From Cryobacterium sp. BB307 (GTDB taxonomy: Bacteria > Actinomycetota > Actinomycetes > Actinomycetales > Microbacteriaceae), in contig NZ_JAANZA010000003.1 of the NCBI RefSeq assembly GCF_012274275.1, positions 358,472-422,471 of the forward strand: 64,000 bases of DNA. The letters are read 5' to 3'. Shown piece after piece: positions 8,183-16,910 of this stretch. Numbering within the stretch: the first letter of the stretch is position 1; every line of letters starts with the position of its first letter. The position numbers were made by a program, and so were the translations under genes. A model generated the notes under the pieces. The model saw only the letters and a list, made by a program, of their open reading frames with translations. It did no database searches and was not told the origin of the DNA.

Positions 8183-9397
8183 GTGGTGGACTCCCTCTCG
8201 CTCGCGCAAGCGCGCCGTGTCGCGCTGGCTGCGCAGGGCTTCGGAAGGCAGCCGTCAGGCGGCGCCGGAACCCGGCAGCTGGCAGCCGGTATCCGGAAGC
8301 TCGGGCTGTTGCAACTCGATTCGGTGAACGTGTTCGAGCGCAGCCACTACCTGCCGCTCTATGCTCGGCTCGGCCCGTACGACCGGGCAGCCCTCGACCG
8401 GCTCACCTTCGCCCGAGGGGCATCGCACACCGAGTACTGGGCGCACCAGGCCGCCATCATCCCGGTCGACACCAGACCGCTGTGGCGGTGGCGGATGGAC
8501 CGGATGCGCGAGCGCGAGGGTGTGCAGTGGATCGCGGGGCACACCGGATTGCGGGACTGGCTGCTCGCGGAGCTGCGCGACAACGGGCCGATGCGCGCGA
8601 GCGACATCGAACACGACTCGAACAAGCGCAGCGGTCCATGGTGGGGCTGGTCCGACGTGAAGCAACTGCTGGAACTGATGTTCCTCTACGGCGATGTCGT
8701 CACGGCCGGGCGTACCAGATTCGAGCGCACCTACGCGCTGCCGGAGCAGGTGCTGTCCGGCGACGTGCTGGAGAGGACCGTGCCGCGCGAGGAGGCGCAG
8801 CGGATGCTCGTCGAGCACGCGACCCGCGCCCACGGCATCGCGACCACCCGCGACGTCGCGGACTACTACCGCATGCGGAACGACGAGACTCTGGCGGCCC
8901 TGCGCGCGCTAGAGGACGACGGCATCATCAGCCATGTCCGCGTCGACGGCTGGAAGGCACCGGCGTGGCTGCATCGTGACGCGCGCATCCCACGCCGCAT
9001 CGAGGCGACCGCGATGCTCTCACCGTTCGACCCCGTGGTGTGGGAGCGCGCACGCACCGAGCGGCTGTTCGGCTTCCACTACCGGATCGAGATCTACACA
9101 CCGGCGCCGAAACGCATCTTCGGCTACTACAGCCTGCCGATCCTCATCGACGAGGAGATCGTCGGACGGATCGACCTGAAGAGCGACCGGCAGGCGGGCG
9201 CGCTGCGGGTGCAGTCGGCGTGGCACGAGCCGGATGCCGACCCGGGCGCCGTGGCCGACCGCCTCGCTCCCCTGCTTACGACGACCGCCGAGTGGCAGGG
9301 ACTGGAGCGTGTCGAGTTCGCGGGCGCCGGGAACCTCTCATCCGCTCTTGCGCAGCTCTTCCCGGCTTCGGAATCCTCGAAGCTCGCTGCGCGTTAA
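8183..9397 (+). CDS. YcaQ/AlkZ-family winged-helix DNA glycosylase-like protein
   Basis: A 404-residue protein of the HTH_42 family (PF06224, YcaQ/AlkZ). Characterised members unhook DNA interstrand crosslinks or remove bulky alkylated bases; E. coli YcaQ uses a Q-x-D motif and Streptomyces AlkZ a Q-x-Q motif. Here the motif is Gln44-Leu45-Asp46 in GLLQLDSVN, so the YcaQ type. Three winged-helix modules precede a C-terminal beta domain (IFGYYSLPILIDEEIVGRIDLK). Two tandem GTG codons (8183, 8186) are possible starts. A thioredoxin-like gene follows after 7 bases. Confidence 0.8.
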   Translation: MVDSLSLAQARRVALAAQGFGRQPSGGAGTRQLAAGIRKLGLLQLDSVNVFERSHYLPLYARLGPYDRAALDRLTFARGASHTEYWAHQAAIIPVDTRPLWRWRMDRMREREGVQWIAGHTGLRDWLLAELRDNGPMRASDIEHDSNKRSGPWWGWSDVKQLLELMFLYGDVVTAGRTRFERTYALPEQVLSGDVLERTVPREEAQRMLVEHATRAHGIATTRDVADYYRMRNDETLAALRALEDDGIISHVRVDGWKAPAWLHRDARIPRRIEATAMLSPFDPVVWERARTERLFGFHYRIEIYTPAPKRIFGYYSLPILIDEEIVGRIDLKSDRQAGALRVQSAWHEPDADPGAVADRLAPLLTTTAEWQGLERVEFAGAGNLSSALAQLFPASESSKLAAR

Positions 9398-9404
9398 TGC
9401 CATC

Positions 9405-9665
9405 ATGCGAGTCCAGCTCTTCACGTCGTCATTCTGCGGTGCCTGCACCGCGACCCGCGAGGTGCTGACGCAGGCGGGAACGTGGGTGCCGTCTGCCGAG
9501 ATCCAGGAATTGAACGTCGCGCAGGCCCCCAAGGACGCCGAGGCGGCCGACATCCGGAGCACGCCGACCGTGATCATCAGCACCGACGACGGCGCTGAGG
9601 TGTTCCGCTCCGAGGGCGTGCCGACGCTTCCGCAGGCCCTCGCTGCGATGGCCCGCGCGCTCTAG
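9405..9665 (+). CDS. Thioredoxin/glutaredoxin-like protein
   Basis: An 86-residue minimal thioredoxin fold: active-site Cys11-Gly-Ala-Cys14 after the first strand and the cis-proline in RSTPTVII. Probably a disulfide reductase or redox relay; in a mycothiol-using organism a mycoredoxin-like role is possible, but mycoredoxins usually carry CGYC or CPWC-type centres. ATG 9405 lies seven bases after the preceding stop, so the two genes are probably co-transcribed. Its TAG stop shares the palindromic CTAG at 9662-9665 with the convergent htpX. Confidence 0.8.
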   Translation: MRVQLFTSSFCGACTATREVLTQAGTWVPSAEIQELNVAQAPKDAEAADIRSTPTVIISTDDGAEVFRSEGVPTLPQALAAMARAL

Positions 9666-10552
9666 AACTTCGTCGCGTTGTCGAGCAGTCGACGGATGCG
9701 GTCCTGCACCGGAGGGTGAGTCGAGAACATCCGGTCGATGACGCCGGGCTTGATCGGGTCGTTGAACCACATATGCGCCATGGTCGAGTTCTGCCGCTTC
9801 ATCGGACGACCGGCCTGGCTGATCTTGTGCAGCGCGCTGGCCAGGGCCTCCGGGTGCCTGGTGGTGAGGGCACCGGTGGCGTCGGCGAGGTACTCGCGCT
9901 GACGTGAGACGCCGGCCTGGACGAGCCCAGCGACCAGCGGCGCGATGATCATCGCGGCGAGACCAAGGATGAGCAGGATCGGGTTTCCGCTGTTGTTGTT
10001 GCGGTTGCCGCCCGAGAACCAGGTCATCCGCAGCAGGATGTCGCTGATGAAGCCGATGGCCACCACGAGCCCGAACACGATCATGGTGACCCGGATGTCG
10101 TAGTTCTTGACGTGGCCCATCTCATGGGCCATCACGCCCTCGAGCTCGGAATCGCTCAGCAGTTCGAGCAGGCCGGTGGTCGCCGCGACCGAAGCGTGCT
10201 CCGGGTCACGTCCGGTGGCGAACGCGTTCGGCGCCGGATCGTTGACGATGTACACCTTCGGCATCGGCATGCCATTGGTGATCGCGAGGTTCTCCACCGT
10301 GCGATACAGCCGCGGGTCGTCCTGCTTCTGGATCTGCCGCCCGCCGGCGATCGCAAGCGCCTGGCTGCTCGCCGCGAAGTACTGGATCACGACATAGATG
10401 AGCGCGCCGATGATCGTGCCGATGAGGATCGACCAATTGCCCGTGCCGGCCCACATGTAGTTGGCAATCAACCCGAGCCCGCCGATGATGAGCAGGAACA
10501 CCAGAATGATCAGCACAGTGTTGCGCTTGTTGCGCGCTATAGCGCTGTACAT
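9662..10552 (-). CDS. htpX: Zinc metalloprotease HtpX
   Basis: A 296-residue membrane-embedded M48 protease for quality control of misfolded membrane proteins. Helices at about residues 12-32 and 40-60 precede the zinc site HEMGH (143-147); the third ligand is the glutamate in REYLADATGA, and two further hydrophobic segments lie between. I chose ATG 10552 because AGGGTG lies five bases upstream and MYSAIARNKRNT is the usual HtpX N-terminus; the frame stays open further upstream. It follows lemA by 110 bases, a common pairing. Confidence 0.92.
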   Translation of the reverse strand: MYSAIARNKRNTVLIILVFLLIIGGLGLIANYMWAGTGNWSILIGTIIGALIYVVIQYFAASSQALAIAGGRQIQKQDDPRLYRTVENLAITNGMPMPKVYIVNDPAPNAFATGRDPEHASVAATTGLLELLSDSELEGVMAHEMGHVKNYDIRVTMIVFGLVVAIGFISDILLRMTWFSGGNRNNNSGNPILLILGLAAMIIAPLVAGLVQAGVSRQREYLADATGALTTRHPEALASALHKISQAGRPMKRQNSTMAHMWFNDPIKPGVIDRMFSTHPPVQDRIRRLLDNATKF

Positions 10553-10662
10553 GTCACCCTGTCTGTCGTGTGTGTAGTGGAGAGGATCTCGATGCGCGCC
10601 TGGCGGCGCTTCCTCGATCTTGAACTTACGGTTGAGGCTTCTACGAAGCGTCAACCTTCAGT

Positions 10663-11229
10663 TCAAAACTGCACGCGTGGCGGCTCGGCGATCGCTGCCG
10701 GCTCCGAGACCTCGAAGAACTCGCGCTCGTGGAAGCCGAGACCACGCACGAACAGGGTGTTCGGGAAGACCTTGATCTTGGTGTTCAGCTCGCGCACACC
10801 ACCGTTATAGAAACGGCGGCTGGCCTGGATCTTGTCCTCGGTGTCGACCAGCTCGCCCTGCAGCTGCAGGTAGTTCTGGCTGGCCTGCAGCTGCGGGTAC
10901 GCCTCGGCGACCGCGAAGATGCTCTTCAGCGCCTGCTGCATGTGGTTCTCCGCGGCGGATGCCTCTCCCGGCGTCTGTGCCGTGAGGGTCTCGGCGCGCG
11001 CCTTCGTGACGTTCTCGAAGACGGACTTCTCGTGCGCTGCGTAGCCCTTGACCGTTTCGATCAGGTTCGGGATGAGGTCGGCACGCCGTTTCAGCTGAAC
11101 GGTGATGTCACTCCACGCCTCGTCAACGCGAACGTTCAGCTTCACCAGGCCGTTGTAGGTGGCCCACAGGTAGATGCCGACGATCACGGCGAGGGCAACG
11201 ACGATGCCGACGACGATGAGTATTTCCAT
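10663..11229 (-). CDS. LemA family protein
   Basis: A 188-residue LemA protein: one N-terminal transmembrane helix (about residues 3-24) followed by a helical bundle outside the membrane, with the family segment NGLVKLNVRVDEAWSDI...LKRRADLIPNL. The function is unknown; LemA genes are often next to htpX, as here. ATG 11229 has AGGAG about ten bases upstream. Confidence 0.9.
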   Translation of the reverse strand: MEILIVVGIVVALAVIVGIYLWATYNGLVKLNVRVDEAWSDITVQLKRRADLIPNLIETVKGYAAHEKSVFENVTKARAETLTAQTPGEASAAENHMQQALKSIFAVAEAYPQLQASQNYLQLQGELVDTEDKIQASRRFYNGGVRELNTKIKVFPNTLFVRGLGFHEREFFEVSEPAAIAEPPRVQF

Positions 11230-11363
11230 GGTCTTGAAGTCTCCTCTTGGCTGCGGGTGCCGCAGCGAACACCCCTCGTGGGCTACTCAACTATATCGAG
11301 CGCGGGCTGTGCGGCCGCCGAATCCCGCCTGCGTCAGGCCAACACTGGGGGAACATCCGGGGT

Positions 11364-11369
11364 TACTGT
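11364..11369 (+). promoter_or_regulatory. Candidate -10 box (TACTGT), leaderless ABC exporter operon
   Basis: TACTGT ends six bases before ATG 11376; no Shine-Dalgarno lies between. Confidence 0.5.
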
Positions 11370-11375
11370 TCTGGC

Positions 11376-12119
11376 ATGGAGCACTCGGCACTGGCGCTGA
11401 GAATCGACGGGCTCACAGTCCGCCGAGGCAGGAACGTCGCGGTTCGCGATCTCGACCTCTCGTTGGCCCGGGGCGAGCTAGTCGGACTGCTCGGACCAAG
11501 CGGGAGCGGGAAGACCACTCTCATGCGCTCGATCGTCGGTGTGCAACGCCTCGAGTCGGGCACCGTCACCGTGCTCGGGCAGAGCGCCGGATCGCCGCCG
11601 CTTCGCCATCGCGTCGGCTACGTCACCCAGGATGTCAGCGTCTACTCGGACCTGACCGTGCGGGAGAACCTGAGCTACTTCGCCACGGTGCTCGGCGTCG
11701 GCGGCGCCGAGATCGACCGCGTCGTGGCTGCCACCGACCTCGGCGGGCAGCTGAAGCAGCTCGCCGGCTCCCTGTCCGGTGGGCAGGTCAGCCGGGTATC
11801 CCTCGCCGCGGCACTGCTCGGCACGCCGGAACTGCTCGTGCTCGACGAACCGACGGTCGGCCTGGATCCGGTCCTGCGATCGGAGCTGTGGGGACTGTTC
11901 CGTGAGCTCGCGCGCGGTGGCGTCACCCTGCTCGTGTCCAGCCATGTGATGGACGAGGCGACCCGCTGCGACCGCCTGCTGCTCATGCGGGACGGCGAGA
12001 TCCTGGCCGACACCACACCGCGACAACTGCTCGCGGACACCGGCACCAGCGATGCCGAGGAGGCCTTCCTTGTGCTGATCGAACGGCACCCGGGCGAGCG
12101 GACCGAGGAGCGGTCATGA
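11376..12119 (+). CDS. ABC-2 type exporter, ATP-binding subunit
   Basis: A 247-residue ABC ATPase with Walker A GPSGSGKTT (about 42-50), signature LSGGQVSR, Walker B LLVLDEPTVGLD and switch histidine SSHVMDEA. The DrrA-like layout suggests export of a drug, lipid or other hydrophobic substrate with the downstream permease; the substrate is unknown. It ends in an ATGA overlap with the permease gene. The start is chosen at ATG 11376 from promoter spacing; the frame is open further upstream, but those residues are not ATPase-like. Confidence 0.9.
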   Translation: MEHSALALRIDGLTVRRGRNVAVRDLDLSLARGELVGLLGPSGSGKTTLMRSIVGVQRLESGTVTVLGQSAGSPPLRHRVGYVTQDVSVYSDLTVRENLSYFATVLGVGGAEIDRVVAATDLGGQLKQLAGSLSGGQVSRVSLAAALLGTPELLVLDEPTVGLDPVLRSELWGLFRELARGGVTLLVSSHVMDEATRCDRLLLMRDGEILADTTPRQLLADTGTSDAEEAFLVLIERHPGERTEERS

Positions 12120-12850
12120 GCATCCGCCGTACCTTCTCGACGACCGGGCGGGTGCTGCGCCAGATCTCCCACGACCCACGAACGGTCGCGCTGCTGCTCG
12201 TGGTGCCGAGTTTGCTCATCGGCCTGGTCGCGTGGCTGTTCTCCGATACCGACGTTTTCGAGCAGGTGGGGCCGGCCATGTTGGCGCTCTTCCCGTTCAT
12301 CATCATGTTCCTGGTCACGAGCATCGCCACCCTGCGCGAGCGGCGCAGCGGCACCCTCGAGCGACTGCTGTCGATGCCGCTCGCCAAGCTCGAGTTCATC
12401 CTCGGCTACACCTTCGCGTTCGGACTGCTGGCCGTCCTGCAGGCCTCGATCGCTGTCGCGTTCGCGGTGTGGGTGTGCGGCCTCGAGATCGACGGGCCGC
12501 TGTGGCTGCTGCTCTGTGTCGCACTCGCGGATGCCGTGCTCGGCACGACACTGGGCCTGTTCGCGAGTGCGTTCGCGCGCACCGAGTTCCAGGTCGTGCA
12601 GTTCATGCCATTGATCGTGTTCCCGCAGGTGCTGCTCGGCGGCATCTTCCTGCCCCGCGAGGACATGCCGGATGTGCTGTACGCAATCTCCGACTGGCTG
12701 CCGCTGTCGCACGCGATCGACGCACTCAACGCCGTAGCGGGCGACACCGAAGATGCCGCCTACGTCGGCGGCAAGCTGCTCATCATTGGCGCGTTCGCGC
12801 TGGGCGCGGTGATTCTCGGCGCGATCACCCTGCGTCGCCGCACCGCGTGA
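12116..12850 (+). CDS. ABC-2 type exporter, permease subunit
   Basis: A 244-residue permease with six predicted helices and the LRERRSGTLERLLSMP amphipathic segment typical of ABC-2/DrrB permeases after helix 2. The conserved GIFLPREDMP loop precedes the last helices. It pairs with the ATPase gene it overlaps. It ends only four bases from the convergent glycosidase gene, so no dedicated terminator fits between. Confidence 0.9.
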   Translation: MSIRRTFSTTGRVLRQISHDPRTVALLLVVPSLLIGLVAWLFSDTDVFEQVGPAMLALFPFIIMFLVTSIATLRERRSGTLERLLSMPLAKLEFILGYTFAFGLLAVLQASIAVAFAVWVCGLEIDGPLWLLLCVALADAVLGTTLGLFASAFARTEFQVVQFMPLIVFPQVLLGGIFLPREDMPDVLYAISDWLPLSHAIDALNAVAGDTEDAAYVGGKLLIIGAFALGAVILGAITLRRRTA

Positions 12851-12854
12851 GCTC

Positions 12855-14258
12855 TCAGCGCGCCGCGAGTACGCGCTGCAACCACTGGAATGACGACTTC
12901 GGGGTGCGGTCGAGGGTGTCGAAGTCCACATGGACGAGGCCGAACCGCTGCGAGTAGCCGGCAGCCCACTCCCAGTTGTCGAGCAGCGTCCACACGTAAT
13001 AGCCGCGCAGGTCAATGCCCGGAACCGGTTCGATCGCCTCGGCGAGGTGGTCGGCGAGGTACCGGATGCGTTTGCCGTCCCTGACGGCGCCGTCGTCATC
13101 CGGTTCGTCGGGGAAGCTCGCGCCGCCCTCGGTGATGTACACCGGCGGCAGCACCTCTCCATACCGCTCGGACAACTGCTTCAGGGTCACGGTCAGGTAG
13201 TCCGGCGCGATCGGCCAGCCGAACCCGGTCTCGTCGTACTCCGGCCAGGGCGCGAGCGAGAACGGGATGTTCTTGACGTCGGGGGTTGTGCCATCCGGAG
13301 TGTCCTCATCGGCTGGAGCACCGGAACGCACCCGGATCGGCATGTAGTAGTTCACGCCGTAGAAGTCCAGCGGCTGATGGATGGTTTTCAGGTCGAACGA
13401 GTCGACCTCGGTGAGCGCGCGGAACAGCTTGCCCGCGCCGAACGGGGGCTTCGGGTAGTGCCCGAGCAGCACCGGGTCGGCGAAGATGCGGTTGTGGAGC
13501 AGGTCGAGCAGCTTCGCGAAGTACCGGGCCCTGATCCCCCGTGCCGGGACGACGGGCGCGTGCACGTTGCTGATGCCGACCCCGCCGGCGACACCAGTCG
13601 CGCGGAGCGCCTGGACGGCGAAGCCGTGGCCGAGCAGCTGGTGGTGCGCGGCCGGCAGCGCGTCGAACAGGAGTGTCGAGCCGGGCGCGTGGAGGCCGAG
13701 CGCGTAGCCGTTCAAGGTCACGGTCGTCGGTTCGTTGATGGTTACCCACGAATCGATCCGGTCACCGAACGCTTCACCGGCGAGCAGCGCGTAGTCGCCG
13801 AGCCGATACGCGGTGTCGCGGTTCATCCACCCGCCGCGTTGTTGCAGCAGCAGGGGCGTATCCCAGTGGTAGAGCGTCGCCATCGGCCGGATGCCTGCGT
13901 CGAGCAGCGCGTCGATCAGCCGGTCGTAGAACGCAATGCCGTCCTTGTTGCCGGCGCCGATGCCATCCGGCTGGATTCGCGGCCAGCCGAGCGAGAAGCG
14001 GTACGAGTCGATGCCCAGCTGCTTCATCAGTTCGATGTCGTCCCGGTAGCGCTCGTAGTGGCCGGTCGCGACCTCGGCGGTGCTGCCATCCTCGATGCGG
14101 CCGGCCTGGGTCATGAACGAGTCCCACGTCGACGGGCCGCGACCTCCGCGCCGCACTGCACCCTCGACCTGGAAGGCCGCGGTCGACACCCCGATCGTGA
14201 AGCCTGGCGGGATCCGGGCGCCCAGCGCTTCCGGATCGTGTGCGTAATCTCCAGTCAT
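12855..14258 (-). CDS. Glycoside hydrolase family 1 beta-glucosidase-like enzyme
   Basis: A 467-residue GH1 (beta-alpha)8 barrel, probably cytoplasmic (no signal peptide), hydrolysing beta-glycosides. The N-terminal signature FTIGVSTAAFQVEGA is present, the acid/base is Glu176 in TINEP and the nucleophile Glu377 in ITEGG. Most GH1 proteins have ITENG; the Asn-to-Gly change next to the nucleophile is unusual. It is third in an operon after the oxidase (ATGA overlap at 14255-14258), which suggests that a released sugar or glycoside is handled by the upstream enzymes. Confidence 0.9.
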   Translation of the reverse strand: MTGDYAHDPEALGARIPPGFTIGVSTAAFQVEGAVRRGGRGPSTWDSFMTQAGRIEDGSTAEVATGHYERYRDDIELMKQLGIDSYRFSLGWPRIQPDGIGAGNKDGIAFYDRLIDALLDAGIRPMATLYHWDTPLLLQQRGGWMNRDTAYRLGDYALLAGEAFGDRIDSWVTINEPTTVTLNGYALGLHAPGSTLLFDALPAAHHQLLGHGFAVQALRATGVAGGVGISNVHAPVVPARGIRARYFAKLLDLLHNRIFADPVLLGHYPKPPFGAGKLFRALTEVDSFDLKTIHQPLDFYGVNYYMPIRVRSGAPADEDTPDGTTPDVKNIPFSLAPWPEYDETGFGWPIAPDYLTVTLKQLSERYGEVLPPVYITEGGASFPDEPDDDGAVRDGKRIRYLADHLAEAIEPVPGIDLRGYYVWTLLDNWEWAAGYSQRFGLVHVDFDTLDRTPKSSFQWLQRVLAAR

Positions 14259-15574
14259 CGGCCGAGAACTGTGTCCAGGTACTCGTTTGCGAATAGCCGC
14301 TCCGGGTCGAGTCGATCCCGAAGCTGAACGAACTCACCGAACCGCGGATAGACCATGGATAGAGATTCTGCATCCTGAAAGTGAATCTTTCCCCAATGCG
14401 GGCGGCCCTCGAACTCGCGGAACAGCGCGTCGGCCGCGCGGAAATATTCGGTCGGCTCTTCGCGGAAGTACCGGTGCACGGCGATGTACCCGGATGCGCG
14501 GCCGGTTGCCGTCGACAGCCAGAGGTCGTCGGGTGCCGCCGCGCGCACCTCGACTGGGAACGAGATGCGCCAGCCGCGGGAGTCGATGAGCGACCGAAGC
14601 GCGCGCAGGGCATCCGGGACCTGCTCCAACGGGATGCTGTACTCGAGCTCACGGAACCTGACACTGCGCTGCGTGGTGAAGACCGAGGTCGACACGTCGG
14701 TGAACTCGCGGTTCCCGGTGAGCCGGGTCGCGAGCCGGTTGATGCCCGGCACCAGCCGCGGCGCGACGGCGCCGACAACGCAGGTCAGGCCGAACACGCG
14801 GTTGGACATCACCCGGTCGTCGAACCAGCGCCGGACCGGTCCCAGTGGGGCGCGGGGCGAGTCGGCCGGCAGGCGGGTGTTGTTCTTCGTCAGCACGGTT
14901 CGGGTGTGCGGGAACCACAGGAACTCGAAGTGGTCGACGGATGCCGCGCGGTGCTCGAATGCATCGACGACGGCGTCGAACGGTTCCGGCCGTTCGATCG
15001 CGCCCAGCACGAACGCGGGAACGCACTCGATGGTCACCTCGGTGATGACGCCCAGGGCCCCAAGCCCGAGCGCGACCGCCGGCAGCAAGTCAGCGTTCTC
15101 GCTCGCGCTGACACGCAGCACAGTGCCGTCGCCGGTGACGAGCACGAGCCCGCGCACCTGGGTCGAGACTCCACCGAAGCGGGCGCCGGTACCGTGCGTG
15201 CCGGTGGAGATCGCGCCGGCGATGGTCTGCCGGTCGATGTCGCCGAGGTTCTGCATCGCCAGCCCGAGGGGCGCCAGCAGGTCGGGCAGCTGCCACAGGC
15301 GGGTGCCCGCGCCGAGTGTGACGAGGTTGCCGTCCACCGCGAGGACCCCGGCGAGCCCGTCCGGCTCGATCAGGATGTCGGTGGCCACCGCGATGCCCGT
15401 GAAGCTGTGCCCGGCGCCCACCGCCTTGACGCGTCGCCGCTGCTCGGCCGCGCGGCGCACGATCGCCACGACCTGATCGGTGGTCGTCGGCGACACCCGC
15501 TCGGCCGGCTGCGCCATGGCCGATCGACCCCAGTTGCTCCACGCGGGCGCCGTCCCGGCGCGCGGCGTGCTCAC
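14255..15574 (-). CDS. FAD-linked oxidase, D-arabinono/L-gulono-1,4-lactone oxidase family
   Basis: A 439-residue flavoprotein: a PCMH-type FAD domain (VKAVGAGHSFTG near residue 55, with the His that can be covalently flavinylated) followed by the ALO cap domain ending in PHWGKIHF and LDPERLFANEYL. Characterised relatives oxidise aldonolactones or alditols (for example xylitol/sorbitol oxidases) with O2. The substrate is not readable. It overlaps both neighbours by four bases (ATGA at 15571 and 14255), so the three genes form one translationally coupled unit. Confidence 0.88.
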   Translation of the reverse strand: MSTPRAGTAPAWSNWGRSAMAQPAERVSPTTTDQVVAIVRRAAEQRRRVKAVGAGHSFTGIAVATDILIEPDGLAGVLAVDGNLVTLGAGTRLWQLPDLLAPLGLAMQNLGDIDRQTIAGAISTGTHGTGARFGGVSTQVRGLVLVTGDGTVLRVSASENADLLPAVALGLGALGVITEVTIECVPAFVLGAIERPEPFDAVVDAFEHRAASVDHFEFLWFPHTRTVLTKNNTRLPADSPRAPLGPVRRWFDDRVMSNRVFGLTCVVGAVAPRLVPGINRLATRLTGNREFTDVSTSVFTTQRSVRFRELEYSIPLEQVPDALRALRSLIDSRGWRISFPVEVRAAAPDDLWLSTATGRASGYIAVHRYFREEPTEYFRAADALFREFEGRPHWGKIHFQDAESLSMVYPRFGEFVQLRDRLDPERLFANEYLDTVLGR

Positions 15575-16818
15575 AGGAACGCCTTCCCCTCGCCTCGGTA
15601 GGTCGGGATGCTCTCCACCAACCGATCACCGTCGATCACGTGGAGGGTGTTGACGTGCTCGCTGAGCTCGCCGGCCTTGGTGTGGCGCAGCCAGACCCGG
15701 TCGCCGATGCGCAAGCTTGTCGCGTCACGGCCCGTGACCGGTGTCTGCACCTCCCCTGCCTGCTCGCGCGGAAGCATCCGCAACTCCCGCGGCCAGGCAA
15801 CGCGTGGCAGCCGGTCGGCCCCGGGCGGTCCGGATGCGATCCAGCCGCCGCCGTGCAGAGTCGCGATGCGCGATCGTGGCTTGCGGACCACCGACAGCGC
15901 GAGGGCTGCGGCCGGCGCCGGTCGGAATGAGCGGTACCCGTCGAACAGGTGCGGGCCGAACAGCCCGCTTCCGGCCGCGATCTCGGTGACCGCCTGCTCG
16001 GCGCTGGTTGTCTCGAGTGAGCCGGTGCCGCCCCCGTTGACGAACTCGAGGTCCGCGACGTGGCGGACGGCGGCGACCGCCGCAGCCCGGCGTTCCGCCA
16101 GCTCTGCAGCGGATCGGCGCTTCATCCAGCGCAGCATGGCCGCCCGCGCCGGCTTGCCGGCCGGGGCATCGGCGACGCCTGCGAGCTGTCCCTCATAGGC
16201 CATCATCCCGACGAGCCGGAATCCGGGCCGCCTCGCGATCGCCTCGGCCAGCGCTCTGGCCTGTTCGGGGCTGTGGACTGGTGATCGCCAGGTGCCGACA
16301 TGGCCGAGCAGGCGCGAGTCCCAGGACGCGTCCAATTCCAGGCACAGCCGCATTGCCTGCCGCCGGGCGGGAGATACCACCGCGTCGATGAGGTCAAGTT
16401 GGTCCAGCGAATCGACCATGAGCGTCACCGTGGACGCCAACCGCGGGTCGTTCGCGAGTGCACCGATGGCCCACCGATCGGCGCTCGGGTAGCCGACCAC
16501 GACATCCGGCGTCGACCCGGCGGCGAGCGCCTCTGTGGCGAGCCACAGCCCCTCGGCGAGCGTGTAGGCCAGCACACCGCGATAGCCGGGCACGCGCAGC
16601 ACCGCGTCCATGACACCGCGCGCCCGCACCGACTTCGACGCCACCCGGATTCTCGTCCCGTTCGCGCGACCGAGCATGTCGAACGCGTTGTGGCTCAGCG
16701 CGGGCAACGAGAGAACCGCGAACGGCGGATCGAGGTGCGCCGTCGCGGACTCGAGTGCCGCCCAGTAGGCGGCCGGGTCGTCACGCCACGCAGCCGTCGC
16801 TGGTCGAGTGAGCTCCAT
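15571..16818 (-). CDS. Alanine-racemase-fold PLP enzyme (amino-acid deaminase/aldolase-like)
   Basis: A 415-residue fold-type III PLP enzyme of the D-threonine aldolase / D-serine dehydratase-like group. The PLP lysine is Lys62 in RVASKSVR; the C-terminal beta domain carries GGGWIASG, then a metal-site-like H...H segment near VNTLHVIDGD. It probably acts on a D-amino or beta-hydroxy amino acid; the exact reaction is unknown. ATG 16818 is chosen with AGGCGG upstream; the longer open frame would run into the divergent gene's promoter. First gene of a three-gene operon. Confidence 0.8.
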   Translation of the reverse strand: MELTRPATAAWRDDPAAYWAALESATAHLDPPFAVLSLPALSHNAFDMLGRANGTRIRVASKSVRARGVMDAVLRVPGYRGVLAYTLAEGLWLATEALAAGSTPDVVVGYPSADRWAIGALANDPRLASTVTLMVDSLDQLDLIDAVVSPARRQAMRLCLELDASWDSRLLGHVGTWRSPVHSPEQARALAEAIARRPGFRLVGMMAYEGQLAGVADAPAGKPARAAMLRWMKRRSAAELAERRAAAVAAVRHVADLEFVNGGGTGSLETTSAEQAVTEIAAGSGLFGPHLFDGYRSFRPAPAAALALSVVRKPRSRIATLHGGGWIASGPPGADRLPRVAWPRELRMLPREQAGEVQTPVTGRDATSLRIGDRVWLRHTKAGELSEHVNTLHVIDGDRLVESIPTYRGEGKAFL

Positions 16819-16910
16819 CGCTTCACCGCCTAAGTTTCGAGTGCCTGTCGACTCAACACTATTCATGGTGTGACGCGGGTGACCGGCAACCGACCGAGGG
16901 AGTCTCAGGG

